In this document: piece by piece, positions 26,120 through 34,985 of the stretch
How positions within the stretch are numbered: the first letter of the stretch is position 1
How the letters are laid out: every line of letters begins with the position of its first letter
NCBI RefSeq assembly: GCF_001622165.1
Contig: NZ_LVWG01000011.1
Coordinates: 1 to 40,082, forward strand
Length of the DNA: 40,082 bases
Source: Pelodictyon luteolum
GTDB taxonomy: Bacteria > Bacteroidota > Chlorobiia > Chlorobiales > Chlorobiaceae
Reading direction: 5' to 3'
The notes under the pieces: model-generated
Seen by the model: the letters and a program-made list of their open reading frames with translations, nothing else
Told to the model about the DNA's origin: nothing
The model's database searches: none
Translations under genes and position numbers: made by a program

Positions 26120-27094
26120 ATGCTGCTTTTCCTTCTTGCCGTCATCACCGGTCTGGCCCTTCTGGTCTGGAGCGCCGAGCGTTTTGTCGAGGGCTCCGCA
26201 TCCCTGGCTGACCATTTCGGGTTACCACCACTGCTCATCGGTATGGTCATCGTCGGGTTCGGGACCTCCGCACCGGAAATGGCCGTGTCGGCACTGGCCT
26301 CTCTTGAGGGTAACCCGGATCTGGCCATCGGCAATGCCTATGGATCGAACATCACCAATATCGCACTCATCCTCGGCCTGACAGCCCTCATCAGCCCGAT
26401 CAAGGTGGAATCGAAGATTCTGCGGAAGGAACTCCCCGTCCTTGCCGCCATTACTGCTCTTGCAGCATTCCAGATCCGTGACGGGTATCTCTCCGGGATG
26501 GACGCGCTGGTACTGCTCGGAGTGTTTGCAGGCATGCTGACCTTGACGGTGGTTGCAGGGCTCTATAAAAAAAACGATCCTCTTGCCGATGAGATTGATC
26601 TTGAGCTGGATATCCATGCCATGCCGCTTTCCCGATCGCTGTTTTTTCTCGGCATCGGTCTGGTGCTGCTGGTGCTCAGTTCCCGGATGCTGGTGTGGGG
26701 AGCTGTCGGGATTGCCGCCGAGCTTGGTGTGAGCAGCCTTGTCATCGGCCTAACCGTCGTTGCCGTCGGCACATCCCTTCCTGAACTGGCAACTTCGGTG
26801 GTAGCCACCCGGAAAGGGGAGCACGACATCGCCCTCGGCAATGTGCTCGGCTCCAATATCTTCAATACCCTCATGGTCGTCGGTCTGGCCGGAGTCATCC
26901 AGCCCTTTGCCATTCAGCCGGAAGTTTTTCTGCGTGACATCCCCGTCATGGCCCTCCTTACGGTGTTGCTCTTCATTTTCGGATTCGGTTTCAGGCAGCA
27001 GGGCCGGATCAACAGGGTTAAGGGTGCGGTGCTTCTGGGATGCTACATTGCCTATACGGTTTATCTCGTCGTGGGCTCCTTTCAGCATGGGTGA
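26120..27094 (+). CDS. Calcium/sodium antiporter, CaCA family
   Basis: A 324-residue inner-membrane exchanger with about ten helices in two inverted repeats. The first alpha repeat shows GFGTSAPEMAVSA near 46-58 and GNAYGSNITNIALI near 70, and the second shows VAVGTSLPELATSVV near 213 and GNVLGSNIFNTLM near 238. These motifs define the Na+/Ca2+ (YrbG/K+-dependent) exchangers, which expel Ca2+. The stop overlaps the convergent CDF gene by 13 bases. Confidence 0.92.
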   Translation: MLLFLLAVITGLALLVWSAERFVEGSASLADHFGLPPLLIGMVIVGFGTSAPEMAVSALASLEGNPDLAIGNAYGSNITNIALILGLTALISPIKVESKILRKELPVLAAITALAAFQIRDGYLSGMDALVLLGVFAGMLTLTVVAGLYKKNDPLADEIDLELDIHAMPLSRSLFFLGIGLVLLVLSSRMLVWGAVGIAAELGVSSLVIGLTVVAVGTSLPELATSVVATRKGEHDIALGNVLGSNIFNTLMVVGLAGVIQPFAIQPEVFLRDIPVMALLTVLLFIFGFGFRQQGRINRVKGAVLLGCYIAYTVYLVVGSFQHG

Positions 27095-28491
27095 GGATCT
27101 GCCTGCAACGTCATTCCAGCAAGCGGTTCGGCGTGTATCACCACCTTCCCGGCTTCCGGGATTGCATGGTAGATAGCTCCCTCAAGGCGGCTCGTTGCAC
27201 TGTGGACCGCTTCCAGCTGTCTGTCGCCCGGGAATGAGCAGTGCAGGGTGATGAGGAGCTTGTCAGATTCCGTTTTCAGGAGGGTGATGTCGTGTACGTC
27301 CTCGATGGCCTCAATCTGGTCGGCGGCTGCATTGATGAGGGTGCGGAGTGAGGCGGCCTCTGTTTCTGGAACCGGGACCGTGGGTCTTTCGGTGTTCCGG
27401 AGCGGGTCGATGTGGATGCAGATTTCAAGATTCCCGTCAAGTTCCCGGTGGAGGTCATGCTCAAGTGCGCTTACGGCATCATGCGCCTCGCGGATGGTGA
27501 GCGTCTGCTCGATTTCCACATCGAAGGTCACATGACTCACTCCATTACTGAATCCTGTGGCGATGTTATGGGCGTGGAGTCCGTGGTTCAGGCCGGTTAC
27601 GTGCACCCTTTCGGCAATTGATTCCCCGCTCAGGGCTACCGGTCGGGTATTTATGGTCATATCGGCAACCGGGAACTCCCTGTGGACCCTCTCTTCTATT
27701 TCCGTGCAGATTCTGCGTGTGTTTTCGGCTGAAAGCGTCCGGCTGTGGGTGATGGACATTTCGATGAATACCTGAGGCCCGGTGGGTTTTACCCTTATTT
27801 TATCGATGTCGATGACACCTTCGATAATCCGTGTGATTGCCTCCACCCGGTCGGCGATTCCCTCGGGGGCAGCATCGGTGAGGACATCGATGGTCTTTTT
27901 ACCGAGCCTGAAGGCTGCGTTTGCGACAAGCAGCGCTACAACAATGCCGGCCGCAGCGTCAGCCCACCCGAGGCCGAGCCGGGCAAAGCCCAGGCCGGCC
28001 AGCACCACGGCGGAACTGAAGATGTCGGATGTGAAGTGCAGAGCATCGGCTTCGAGCGCCTGGCTGCCGGTCTCACGGGCAACACCGAGGAGGGCTCTTG
28101 AGCGTGAAATGTCGACCACAATGGAGAGGACTATGACGGCAATGGCATACCAGGTGACGTCGATCTCCGTTGTTCCTGACAGCAGCCGTTCCGTTGCCGC
28201 ATAGATGATCCAAAGAGAGGTGACGAAGAGAAGGCCGGCTTCGATGAGTGCGGTGACGCTTTCAACCTTTGCGTGGCCGTAATGGTGTTTTCTGTCTGCC
28301 GGTTTGCCGCTCATCCTGACTGCATACCAGGTGAGGGCCGCTGCGCCGAAGTCGAGCATCGAGTGTGCCGCTTCGGAGATGATGCCGATGCTGCCGGTCA
28401 TGATGCCGACCACAGCCTTCATGAGGGTGAGGAGGGCGCTGGCCGCAACGGAGGAGAGTGCGACCCGCTGTTTTTTTCCGGTGGTGTCCAT
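27082..28491 (-). CDS. Cation diffusion facilitator with an extended, three-module C-terminus
   Basis: A 469-residue CDF exporter; normal members are about 300. Six helices lie in residues 1-210, with the metal sites SEAAHSMLDFGAA near 36 and EADALHFTSDIF near 148. The tail then contains three similar ferredoxin-like units: ITHSRTLSAENTRRICTEIE, next VEIEQTLTIREAHDAVSALE, and last a unit ending SRLEGAIYHAIPEAGKVVIH. The normal CDF has one such metal-sensing dimer domain. It likely exports Zn2+, Fe2+ or Mn2+. I chose the ATG at 28491 (MDTTGKK); an in-frame TTG three codons before is possible, and the longer frame to 28770 runs into the SAM synthetase gene. Confidence 0.85.
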   Translation of the reverse strand: MDTTGKKQRVALSSVAASALLTLMKAVVGIMTGSIGIISEAAHSMLDFGAAALTWYAVRMSGKPADRKHHYGHAKVESVTALIEAGLLFVTSLWIIYAATERLLSGTTEIDVTWYAIAVIVLSIVVDISRSRALLGVARETGSQALEADALHFTSDIFSSAVVLAGLGFARLGLGWADAAAGIVVALLVANAAFRLGKKTIDVLTDAAPEGIADRVEAITRIIEGVIDIDKIRVKPTGPQVFIEMSITHSRTLSAENTRRICTEIEERVHREFPVADMTINTRPVALSGESIAERVHVTGLNHGLHAHNIATGFSNGVSHVTFDVEIEQTLTIREAHDAVSALEHDLHRELDGNLEICIHIDPLRNTERPTVPVPETEAASLRTLINAAADQIEAIEDVHDITLLKTESDKLLITLHCSFPGDRQLEAVHSATSRLEGAIYHAIPEAGKVVIHAEPLAGMTLQADPHPC

Positions 28492-28522
28492 AAGGAGCAA
28501 AATAGCACCATTTTGCTCATAT

Positions 28523-29737
28523 TCAGCAGACCGGGAATGCTCCTTCGGCGATTTTGCGGGTAAAATCCTCGACCCGTGCCAGTTCGTCCTCCATGATGCC
28601 GGTGATGGCGCCCCTGACCTCTTCAATGCTGGTTTTCCCCTGGAGAACCACCCGTGCCGATGCCGCAAGGGGAGAGGAGAGCGGCCTGCCGATCTGGCTG
28701 CAGAGGAACACCGAGACCTCCAGAACGGCTTCTGTCTCGCGGTGGATGCGCCGGGCGATTTCAAAGGCAAGGATGTTGTAGATCTTCCCGGTATGGTTCA
28801 CCGGGTTCTTGCCCGCTGCAGCTTCGAGGCTCAGAGGCCGGCCGAAGGCTATAAGGCCGTTGACCCGGTTGCCCCGCCCGACCTCTCCTCCGTCAGCTCC
28901 CTCGGCGGAGGTGCCGAGTACCGTCAGGTACATGCCGCCGGTCCCGCGCGAGGGGTCGTCGAGCGTATTGAAATCCACCTGTATCCCCTCGAACGGATGG
29001 TCCTGCTCTATGGCGAACTGCCTGAGTACCTCCAGTATGGCCGATTTCCTCATGAAATAGTCTTCGACGCCGGATATATGCCGGTCGACGAACGCCATCG
29101 CCACCGTCAGGGTGAGCTGCCCTGCGTTCCGGAACCCCATCACTTTCACATCCTCACCCGATTCCGGGAAGCGCTTCTTGAAACCGGAGGAGTTGATGAA
29201 GCGCTCCATCTGGAGGACCATCAGTTCGGTGGCGCTGAGGGGCGCATACCCTGCACCTGCAGAGGTGTCGTTTGCCCCGCTGAACTGTCGTGAAAAAAGG
29301 TCGATGAGCTCAACCGAGCCGGGCTTGATTTCGTTCTGAAACGTGATGTGGCGGAGCGGATCGACGAAGCGCAGGTTGTGCTGCAACCAGTTCCGTATCG
29401 CCGCTTCGACAATCTCCCCGACGGGGATCCTGACCCCCCGGTACCGGTATGTAGCCCTGTCTCCCAATATCATCTTCATCGGCTCGAGCACCCGGCCACC
29501 GCCCGGTTTCACCGCAGTACGTCCTGCAATGAGAAGCCCCTTGTCGAGGTTGTGGTGGAGGATCCTGCCGAACCGTTCACGGTATGTTTTCGACAGAGAC
29601 AGCGATGCGGCCTCCATCACCGAGTCGCAGATGGTATCGGGGTGCCCGATACCTTTTCGCTCAACGAGCTCGACCCTCCGTCCTTCCGCCGTGGTGCCGC
29701 GGTCCTGTTCAACAATGATCCCCGCTCCCTTTTCCAT
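28523..29737 (-). CDS. S-adenosylmethionine synthetase, archaeal type
   Basis: A 404-residue enzyme making S-adenosylmethionine from methionine and ATP. It matches the archaeal MAT family (COG1812), not bacterial MetK: VERKGIGHPDTICDSVMEAA near 23-43 and HHNLDKGLLIAG near 60 are the substrate-binding signatures; SGANDTSAGAGYAPLSATE near 177 and FGRPLSLEAAAGKNPVNHTG near 313 complete the pattern. I chose the ATG at 29737, preceded by GAGGAG; a TTG 34 codons upstream only adds low-complexity residues. It is divergent from bshA. I cannot tell from the window whether the genome also has metK. Confidence 0.88.
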   Translation of the reverse strand: MEKGAGIIVEQDRGTTAEGRRVELVERKGIGHPDTICDSVMEAASLSLSKTYRERFGRILHHNLDKGLLIAGRTAVKPGGGRVLEPMKMILGDRATYRYRGVRIPVGEIVEAAIRNWLQHNLRFVDPLRHITFQNEIKPGSVELIDLFSRQFSGANDTSAGAGYAPLSATELMVLQMERFINSSGFKKRFPESGEDVKVMGFRNAGQLTLTVAMAFVDRHISGVEDYFMRKSAILEVLRQFAIEQDHPFEGIQVDFNTLDDPSRGTGGMYLTVLGTSAEGADGGEVGRGNRVNGLIAFGRPLSLEAAAGKNPVNHTGKIYNILAFEIARRIHRETEAVLEVSVFLCSQIGRPLSSPLAASARVVLQGKTSIEEVRGAITGIMEDELARVEDFTRKIAEGAFPVC

Positions 29738-29912
29738 CCCCGCGTTCTCCTCGGGTTGATCGTTGGCAAAGGGGGATAGTGAAAGGTATGAAACCCCTCG
29801 GGCTCTCTGCAAGGATGCAGCGTTGATTTTTGCATCCAATGCGGGTTGCTGGGTGTCTTTTTATATTTTGGAAAAGAGTCGGTCCTGAATCTATAAGATC
29901 AAAGCAGTTCGG

Positions 29913-31064
29913 ATGAAAATCGGGATATCATGCCACCATACATACGGTGGCAGCGGAGCGGTTGCCACAGAGCTCGGCAAGGCACTTGCCGCCAAAGGCA
30001 ATACGGTGCATTTCTTCAGTCAGGGGGCCCCGTTCAGGATGGGCTCGTTTTCACCCAACATTTTCTACCATGAAGTGGAGGCCATGCACTATCCGCTGTT
30101 CGACTGCCCGTTCCACTCGCTGGCACTGGCTTCGAAGATCGCGGAAGTAGCCTGGTATGAGGAGCTCGATGTAGTGCACGCCCACTACGCCATCCCCCAT
30201 GCCATGAGCGCAATGCTTGCGCGTCAGATGCTTGAGGATCGATGCCCGGATGCATCCTGTTTCCGGCTTGCCACGACACTGCATGGCACTGACATCACGG
30301 TTGTCGGTGCCGACAGCGGCATGCAGGCTGCCGTCCGGCTCGTAATCAACAAGTCCGACGGGGTGACGGCGGTTTCGGAGTACCTGAAAGATGAAACGGT
30401 AAGGATGTTCAGTCCCAAAAAGGACATCGCAGTGATCCCGAATTTCGTCGACACCTCGCTGTTTACCCGGAGCGGGCACCCGGCTCTTCGTAAGGAGCTC
30501 GGGCTTGGTTCCGGAAAGACCGTGATCCATATCTCAAATTTCAGACCGGTGAAGTGCATCGGGGACATCATCAGCGTCTTTCACGGTCTCGTCGACAGTA
30601 TTGATGCGACGCTTCTGCTGGTTGGCGACGGGCCGGAGAGAAGCGAGGCGGAAACGCAGGTGCGGAGGCTCGCCATAACCTCCAGGGTGCGTTTTCTCGG
30701 CAAGATCAACGAGATTGTTCCGCTCCTCTCGGTGTCCGATCTCATGCTGATGCCGAGCAATGCGGAGTCGTTCGGTCTTGCCGCCCTTGAGGCCATGGCT
30801 TGCGGGGTGCCGGTCATCGGCACCGATGTCGGCGGGTTTCCGGAGTTTATCGAAGATGGCCGCCATGGATACCTCTGCAGGCCTGGTGATGTGGCCGCGA
30901 TGACAGAACGCGCTAAACGGCTTCTTTCAGACAGCGCTATGTGGGCTGCGTTTTCAGATGCATGCGTTCTGCAGGCAAGGCGGTATGAGACAGCGCTCAT
31001 GGTCGACCGGTATGAGACGTTTTACCGGGAGCTTTTGGCGGAGGGGAAAAGAAAAAGCCCCTGA
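29913..31064 (+). CDS. bshA: N-acetyl-alpha-D-glucosaminyl L-malate synthase BshA
   Basis: A 383-residue GT4-family glycosyltransferase, first enzyme of bacillithiol synthesis: it joins UDP-GlcNAc to L-malate. The start MKIGISCHHTYGGSGAVATE is characteristic of BshA; the GT4 signature E-x7-E is MPSNAESFGLAALEAMACG near 284. Green sulfur bacteria are reported to make N-methyl-bacillithiol, which fits. The stop codon is part of the stem of a strong terminator. Whether the divergent SAM synthetase serves the methylation step is speculation. Confidence 0.9.
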   Translation: MKIGISCHHTYGGSGAVATELGKALAAKGNTVHFFSQGAPFRMGSFSPNIFYHEVEAMHYPLFDCPFHSLALASKIAEVAWYEELDVVHAHYAIPHAMSAMLARQMLEDRCPDASCFRLATTLHGTDITVVGADSGMQAAVRLVINKSDGVTAVSEYLKDETVRMFSPKKDIAVIPNFVDTSLFTRSGHPALRKELGLGSGKTVIHISNFRPVKCIGDIISVFHGLVDSIDATLLLVGDGPERSEAETQVRRLAITSRVRFLGKINEIVPLLSVSDLMLMPSNAESFGLAALEAMACGVPVIGTDVGGFPEFIEDGRHGYLCRPGDVAAMTERAKRLLSDSAMWAAFSDACVLQARRYETALMVDRYETFYRELLAEGKRKSP

Positions 31065-31080
31065 GATTCAGGGGCTTTCC
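31054..31080. terminator. Bidirectional terminator between bshA and mreB
   Basis: AAAGCCCCTGA and TCAGGGGCTTT form a perfect 11-base stem with a 3-base loop. A-rich sequence lies on the left side, giving a T-run for minus-strand transcripts (mreB). The bshA stop codon is inside the left arm. Confidence 0.8.
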
Positions 31081-31099
31081 GGGTGTTCCGGCAGATGGG

Positions 31100-32128
31100 T
31101 CAGTAGCGCTTGGTCGAAATGAGGACGGTGCGGTACTTTTCGAGGTTTTCGAGGACTTCGCCGGTGCCTCTGGCAACAGCAGTCAGCGGGTCTTCGCTGA
31201 TGTGTACCGCAAGTTTGGTCTCCTCGTTGATCTTTTTATCGAGCCCCTTGATGAGCGCTCCGCCTCCGGCAAGGAACAGGCCGCGGTCAAGGATGTCGGC
31301 TGACAGCTCCGGTTTGGTGACTTCAAGGCTCTTCTTGATAGATGTGATGATCTGGCTGATCGGGGTGGCAATGGCCTCTCTGATGGTCGGGGAGTTGACC
31401 TCGCGCTCTTCGGGAAGTGCCGTGACGAGGTTGCGGCCTCTGACGGTCATGGTCATTTCCTTGTCGAGTTTGTAGGCGGAGGCGATCTTGATTTTTACAT
31501 CCTCAGCCGTACGCTCGCCGATGGCGAGGTTGTAAGCCTTGCGGAAGTGGCGGATGATGGTGCTGGTGATGTCGGTGCCGGCAACGCGCAGCGATTCACC
31601 CGAGGCGATGCCTCCGAGCGAAATGACTGCGATTTCCGTGGTGCCGCCCCCGATGTCGACGATCATGTTGCCCATCGGCTCCTTCACGTCAAGTCCGATG
31701 CCGATGGCAGCAGCCATCGGTTCGGCGATGAGGTAGACCTCTTTTGCACCCACATGTTCGGCCGAGTCACGCACGGCGCGTTTTTCCACCTCAGTGATGC
31801 CTGAGGGGATGCCGATCACCATGCGGCGGATACCGAAGGAAAACTTGCTCTTGGTTTTGTTGATCAGTCCCTTGATGAGTTCTTCTGTGGCCTCGTAGTC
31901 TGCGATGACGCCGCTTGCGAGCGGACGGATGGTGACAATGCCCGGATGGGTCTTTTCGTGCATGAGAAGGGCGTCGTGGCCGATAGCGACGACTTTTCCG
32001 GTATTGCGGTCACGGGCAACGATGGAGGGCTCATTGAGGACGACACCCTGATCGCGGATGAAAATGAGGGTGTTGGCTGTTCCGAGGTCTATGGCAATGT
32101 CGCGGAACAGACTGTTGAATAAGCTCAT
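31100..32128 (-). CDS. mreB: Rod shape-determining actin homologue MreB
   Basis: A 342-residue bacterial actin that organises side-wall peptidoglycan synthesis. The first phosphate loop is DIAIDLGTANTLI near 10-22, the second IVDIGGGTTEIAVISLGG near 160, the adenosine motif LAGGGALIKGLD near 286. I chose the ATG at 32128 (MSLFNSLFRDIAIDLG), the family start; Met three codons upstream at 32137 is possible and neither has a clear ribosome site. It stands alone here with no mreC/mreD beside it, which is less usual. Confidence 0.95.
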   Translation of the reverse strand: MSLFNSLFRDIAIDLGTANTLIFIRDQGVVLNEPSIVARDRNTGKVVAIGHDALLMHEKTHPGIVTIRPLASGVIADYEATEELIKGLINKTKSKFSFGIRRMVIGIPSGITEVEKRAVRDSAEHVGAKEVYLIAEPMAAAIGIGLDVKEPMGNMIVDIGGGTTEIAVISLGGIASGESLRVAGTDITSTIIRHFRKAYNLAIGERTAEDVKIKIASAYKLDKEMTMTVRGRNLVTALPEEREVNSPTIREAIATPISQIITSIKKSLEVTKPELSADILDRGLFLAGGGALIKGLDKKINEETKLAVHISEDPLTAVARGTGEVLENLEKYRTVLISTKRY

Positions 32129-32400
32129 GGCGGGCATGGATCTGGATGTTGTGCATGGGTGTCTTGGAAAAGAGCTCGTTTCCGCTGTGTTCCAAGGTGT
32201 TTGACCTCTAAAGTACTTAATAGAAATTTTTTTTCAAATGAAATCAGCGGTGCCGTCCTTACTATTTTATTTATGCTCCATCGGCTTTCCGCCTGCACTG
32301 AAAACCGCAATAGGCGCGTGGAACTGATTTTCAAGGGTGGCCGCTATTATGTACATTGTCACCAGTGCATTACAGGACTTCAACCTCAACGATTGTGGCA

Positions 32401-33687
32401 GTGCTCAAGCTTTACCGATTTCTCGATGACCGCGATGCCCTCTTCCGCCAGATAGGGCGCAGTGTTGACTTCGATCCCGAGGTCCAGCGGGCCGTTACCG
32501 ACATACTCGAGGCCGTCCGCCTCCGCGGCGACATGGCCGTGCTGGAATACACCGAGCGCTTCCAGGGCGCAGTCCTCACCTCCATGCAGGTGCCGGAAGA
32601 GGATATCCTTCGCGCAAGAGAGGAGGCCGATCCCGCATTCATCAGGGTGCTTGAGGAGGCATGGGAGAATATCCTCCGTTTCCACCGCCATGAGGTGGAA
32701 AACAGCTTTTTCTATGAGGGTGAAGGCGGTGTCGTGCTCGGCCAGCGTGTTACCCCCATGGACAGGGCTATGCTTTACGTGCCCGGCGGCAAGGCATCCT
32801 ATCCCTCTTCCGTCCTGATGAATGCGGCCCCCGCGCGCGTCGCCGGAGTTGGCGAGATCTTCATGACCACGCCCTGCGATGCTTCGGGAGCGGTCAGTCC
32901 GCACATTCTCGCCGCGGCTTCTGTCGCCGGCGTGACCTCCGTATACCGTCTTGGCGGCGCACAGGCCGTTGCCGCCTTCGCTTATGGCACCCAGACCATC
33001 CCCAAAGTCGACATCATCACCGGTCCCGGCAACAAGTATGTGGCCCTTGCCAAGAAGCAGGTATTCGGTCATGTCGCCATCGACAGCATTGCAGGCCCCT
33101 CGGAAGTGGTTGTCGTGGCGGACGATGATGCCGATGCGGAGTTCATCACGATGGACCTCTTCGCCCAGGCCGAGCACGATCCCGATGCATCGTCCGTCCT
33201 CATCACCCCTTCCATGCGGCTTGCCGAGGAGGTCCGTGACCTTGCGGCCGCCCGTGTCGGCTCCATGCTCCGCGGGGAGGTGATCGCAGAGGCGCTCAGC
33301 AACAACGGCGCCATCGTCGTGGTGGCGGACATTGAGGAGGCCTGCCGGGTCTCCGACATGATCGCTCCCGAGCATCTGGAGCTGCACGTGCTGCACCCGT
33401 GGGAGCTTTTAGCCTCGATCCGCCACGCCGGTGCCGTCTTCATGGGCGGGTACTCCTGCGAGACGGTCGGTGACTATTACGCCGGCCCGAACCATACCCT
33501 GCCGACCAACGGCACGGCGCGCTTCTTCTCGCCGCTTTCCGTGCGCGATTTCGTGAAGCACACCTCCATCATCTCCTACACCCGCAGGCAGATCATGGCG
33601 TGCGGGGAGAGGATCGCCTCCTTTGCCGACCATGAGGGGCTAGAGGCCCATGCTGAAGCCGTCCGGGCAAGGTTGAAGAAAGGATGA
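32401..33687 (+). CDS. hisD: Histidinol dehydrogenase
   Basis: Catalyses the last two steps of histidine synthesis, histidinol to histidine, with NAD+ and a zinc ion. 428 residues from the GTG at 32401 ([10 protein letters not shown]), which gives the normal length; a TTG 15 codons earlier gives the longest frame. The conserved segments are [15 protein letters not shown] near 121, [17 protein letters not shown] near 203, and the zinc/substrate region [20 protein letters not shown] near 350-369. Its stop overlaps the queA start as ATGA. Confidence 0.95.
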   Translation: MLKLYRFLDDRDALFRQIGRSVDFDPEVQRAVTDILEAVRLRGDMAVLEYTERFQGAVLTSMQVPEEDILRAREEADPAFIRVLEEAWENILRFHRHEVENSFFYEGEGGVVLGQRVTPMDRAMLYVPGGKASYPSSVLMNAAPARVAGVGEIFMTTPCDASGAVSPHILAAASVAGVTSVYRLGGAQAVAAFAYGTQTIPKVDIITGPGNKYVALAKKQVFGHVAIDSIAGPSEVVVVADDDADAEFITMDLFAQAEHDPDASSVLITPSMRLAEEVRDLAAARVGSMLRGEVIAEALSNNGAIVVVADIEEACRVSDMIAPEHLELHVLHPWELLASIRHAGAVFMGGYSCETVGDYYAGPNHTLPTNGTARFFSPLSVRDFVKHTSIISYTRRQIMACGERIASFADHEGLEAHAEAVRARLKKG

Positions 33688-34709
33688 GGGTCGCGGATTT
33701 CGATTACCCGCTTCCGGAGGAGCGGATCGCGAAATACCCTCCCCTGCAGCGGGGTTCCACGCGACTCCTCGTCATCTGCCGCGAAGGCGGTACGGTAAGC
33801 CACGCCCGTTACCGGGAACTTGACACGTTTCTGCGGAAGGGAGACCTTCTGGTGCTCAACAACACCCGGGTGGTGAAGGCTCGCCTCATGGCTGAAAAGA
33901 GTACCGGAGCGGCGATTGAGCTGATGCTGCTCGAAAAGCACGGTCAGGAGCAGAGCCTCGTGCTCTTCCGCGGCCGGGTGAAACAGGGTGACCGGCTGCG
34001 TTCCCACGGCCATGAGTTCCTGGTTGAGGAGATCGTCGACCATGGGGTGGCGCGCCTCTCCCTCCCGGAAGGAAGAAGTATCCAGCCGGTGTTCGAGGCA
34101 CATGCCGAAGTGCCGATTCCGCCCTACCTCCGCCGTCCTGCAGAGCCGGTTGACCGTGAGCGGTACCAGACAGTGTTTGCCGAGCATGCGGGATCGGTCG
34201 CCGCACCCACCGCATCGCTCAACATGACGCCCGAACTGCTCCTGCGCCTTCGTGATGGCGGCGTGGAGACCTCCTCCATCACGCTGCATGTCGGCCTCGG
34301 TACGTTTCTGCCCATCCGGGTGGACTCGATGGAGGAGCATGTGATGCACCGGGAGTTCTACTCCATCCCTGCTGCCACCATCGAAAAGATCCGTGCGACC
34401 AAGGCATCGGGCGGGCGCATCATCGCTCTCGGCACCACCGTCACCCGCGCCCTCGAGCATGCCGCTTTGTCACTATCGGGCCATTCCGGCCCCGGGCCTC
34501 TTGAGGGCGAGGCCGACATCTTCATCTACCCCGGATGCTCTTTCCGGCTCATCGATGCCCTCCTCACCAACTTCCACGCGCCCCGCTCGACCGTCCTCAT
34601 GCTCACCGCCGCCTTCGCCGGTCCAGACCTTCTGCGCCGAGCCTACCGGGAAGCTCTCGACAAAGAGTACCGGTTCCTGAGCTACGGCGACAGCACCCTC
34701 ATTCTCTGA
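33684..34709 (+). CDS. queA: S-adenosylmethionine:tRNA ribosyltransferase-isomerase QueA
   Basis: Transfers the ribosyl part of SAM to preQ1 in tRNA anticodons to make epoxyqueuosine. 341 residues of family length. Signatures are [19 protein letters not shown] near 5, [11 protein letters not shown] near 58, [19 protein letters not shown] near 204 and the C-terminal [21 protein letters not shown] near 291. Translated directly from the hisD stop overlap. Together with queC it shows an active queuosine pathway. Confidence 0.95.
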   Translation: MRVADFDYPLPEERIAKYPPLQRGSTRLLVICREGGTVSHARYRELDTFLRKGDLLVLNNTRVVKARLMAEKSTGAAIELMLLEKHGQEQSLVLFRGRVKQGDRLRSHGHEFLVEEIVDHGVARLSLPEGRSIQPVFEAHAEVPIPPYLRRPAEPVDRERYQTVFAEHAGSVAAPTASLNMTPELLLRLRDGGVETSSITLHVGLGTFLPIRVDSMEEHVMHREFYSIPAATIEKIRATKASGGRIIALGTTVTRALEHAALSLSGHSGPGPLEGEADIFIYPGCSFRLIDALLTNFHAPRSTVLMLTAAFAGPDLLRRAYREALDKEYRFLSYGDSTLIL

Positions 34710-34985
34710 CACCCTCAAGGTGTACGGCTGCAGGTCTTGTGTTTTCTGCCGTGCGGCACCATCCCGCGGGGCGGCATGACCGGCTTAATTATTAATGGCG
34801 GCAGCCGTGGCGAAGCTTAGTAAGTTCGGTATCGGCGGCGTATGGATTGCGTGTTGGAGTTGGTTTTCTCTTGGGGGGATGGTATTTTTATCTTTTTGGC
34901 TTTTTGCGTGCCCCTGGAGGGTGCTTCCCTTTTTATCCATACACCAGCAATCTGTTTTCAACCCTAACACCCGGAGATAGACCGT

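Noticed and set aside
28304-29293. 329-codon plus-strand frame
   Set aside because: Antisense to the SAM synthetase and CDF genes, both with clear motifs.
32386-33396. 336-codon minus-strand frame
   Set aside because: Antisense shadow of hisD; no family-like motifs in its translation.
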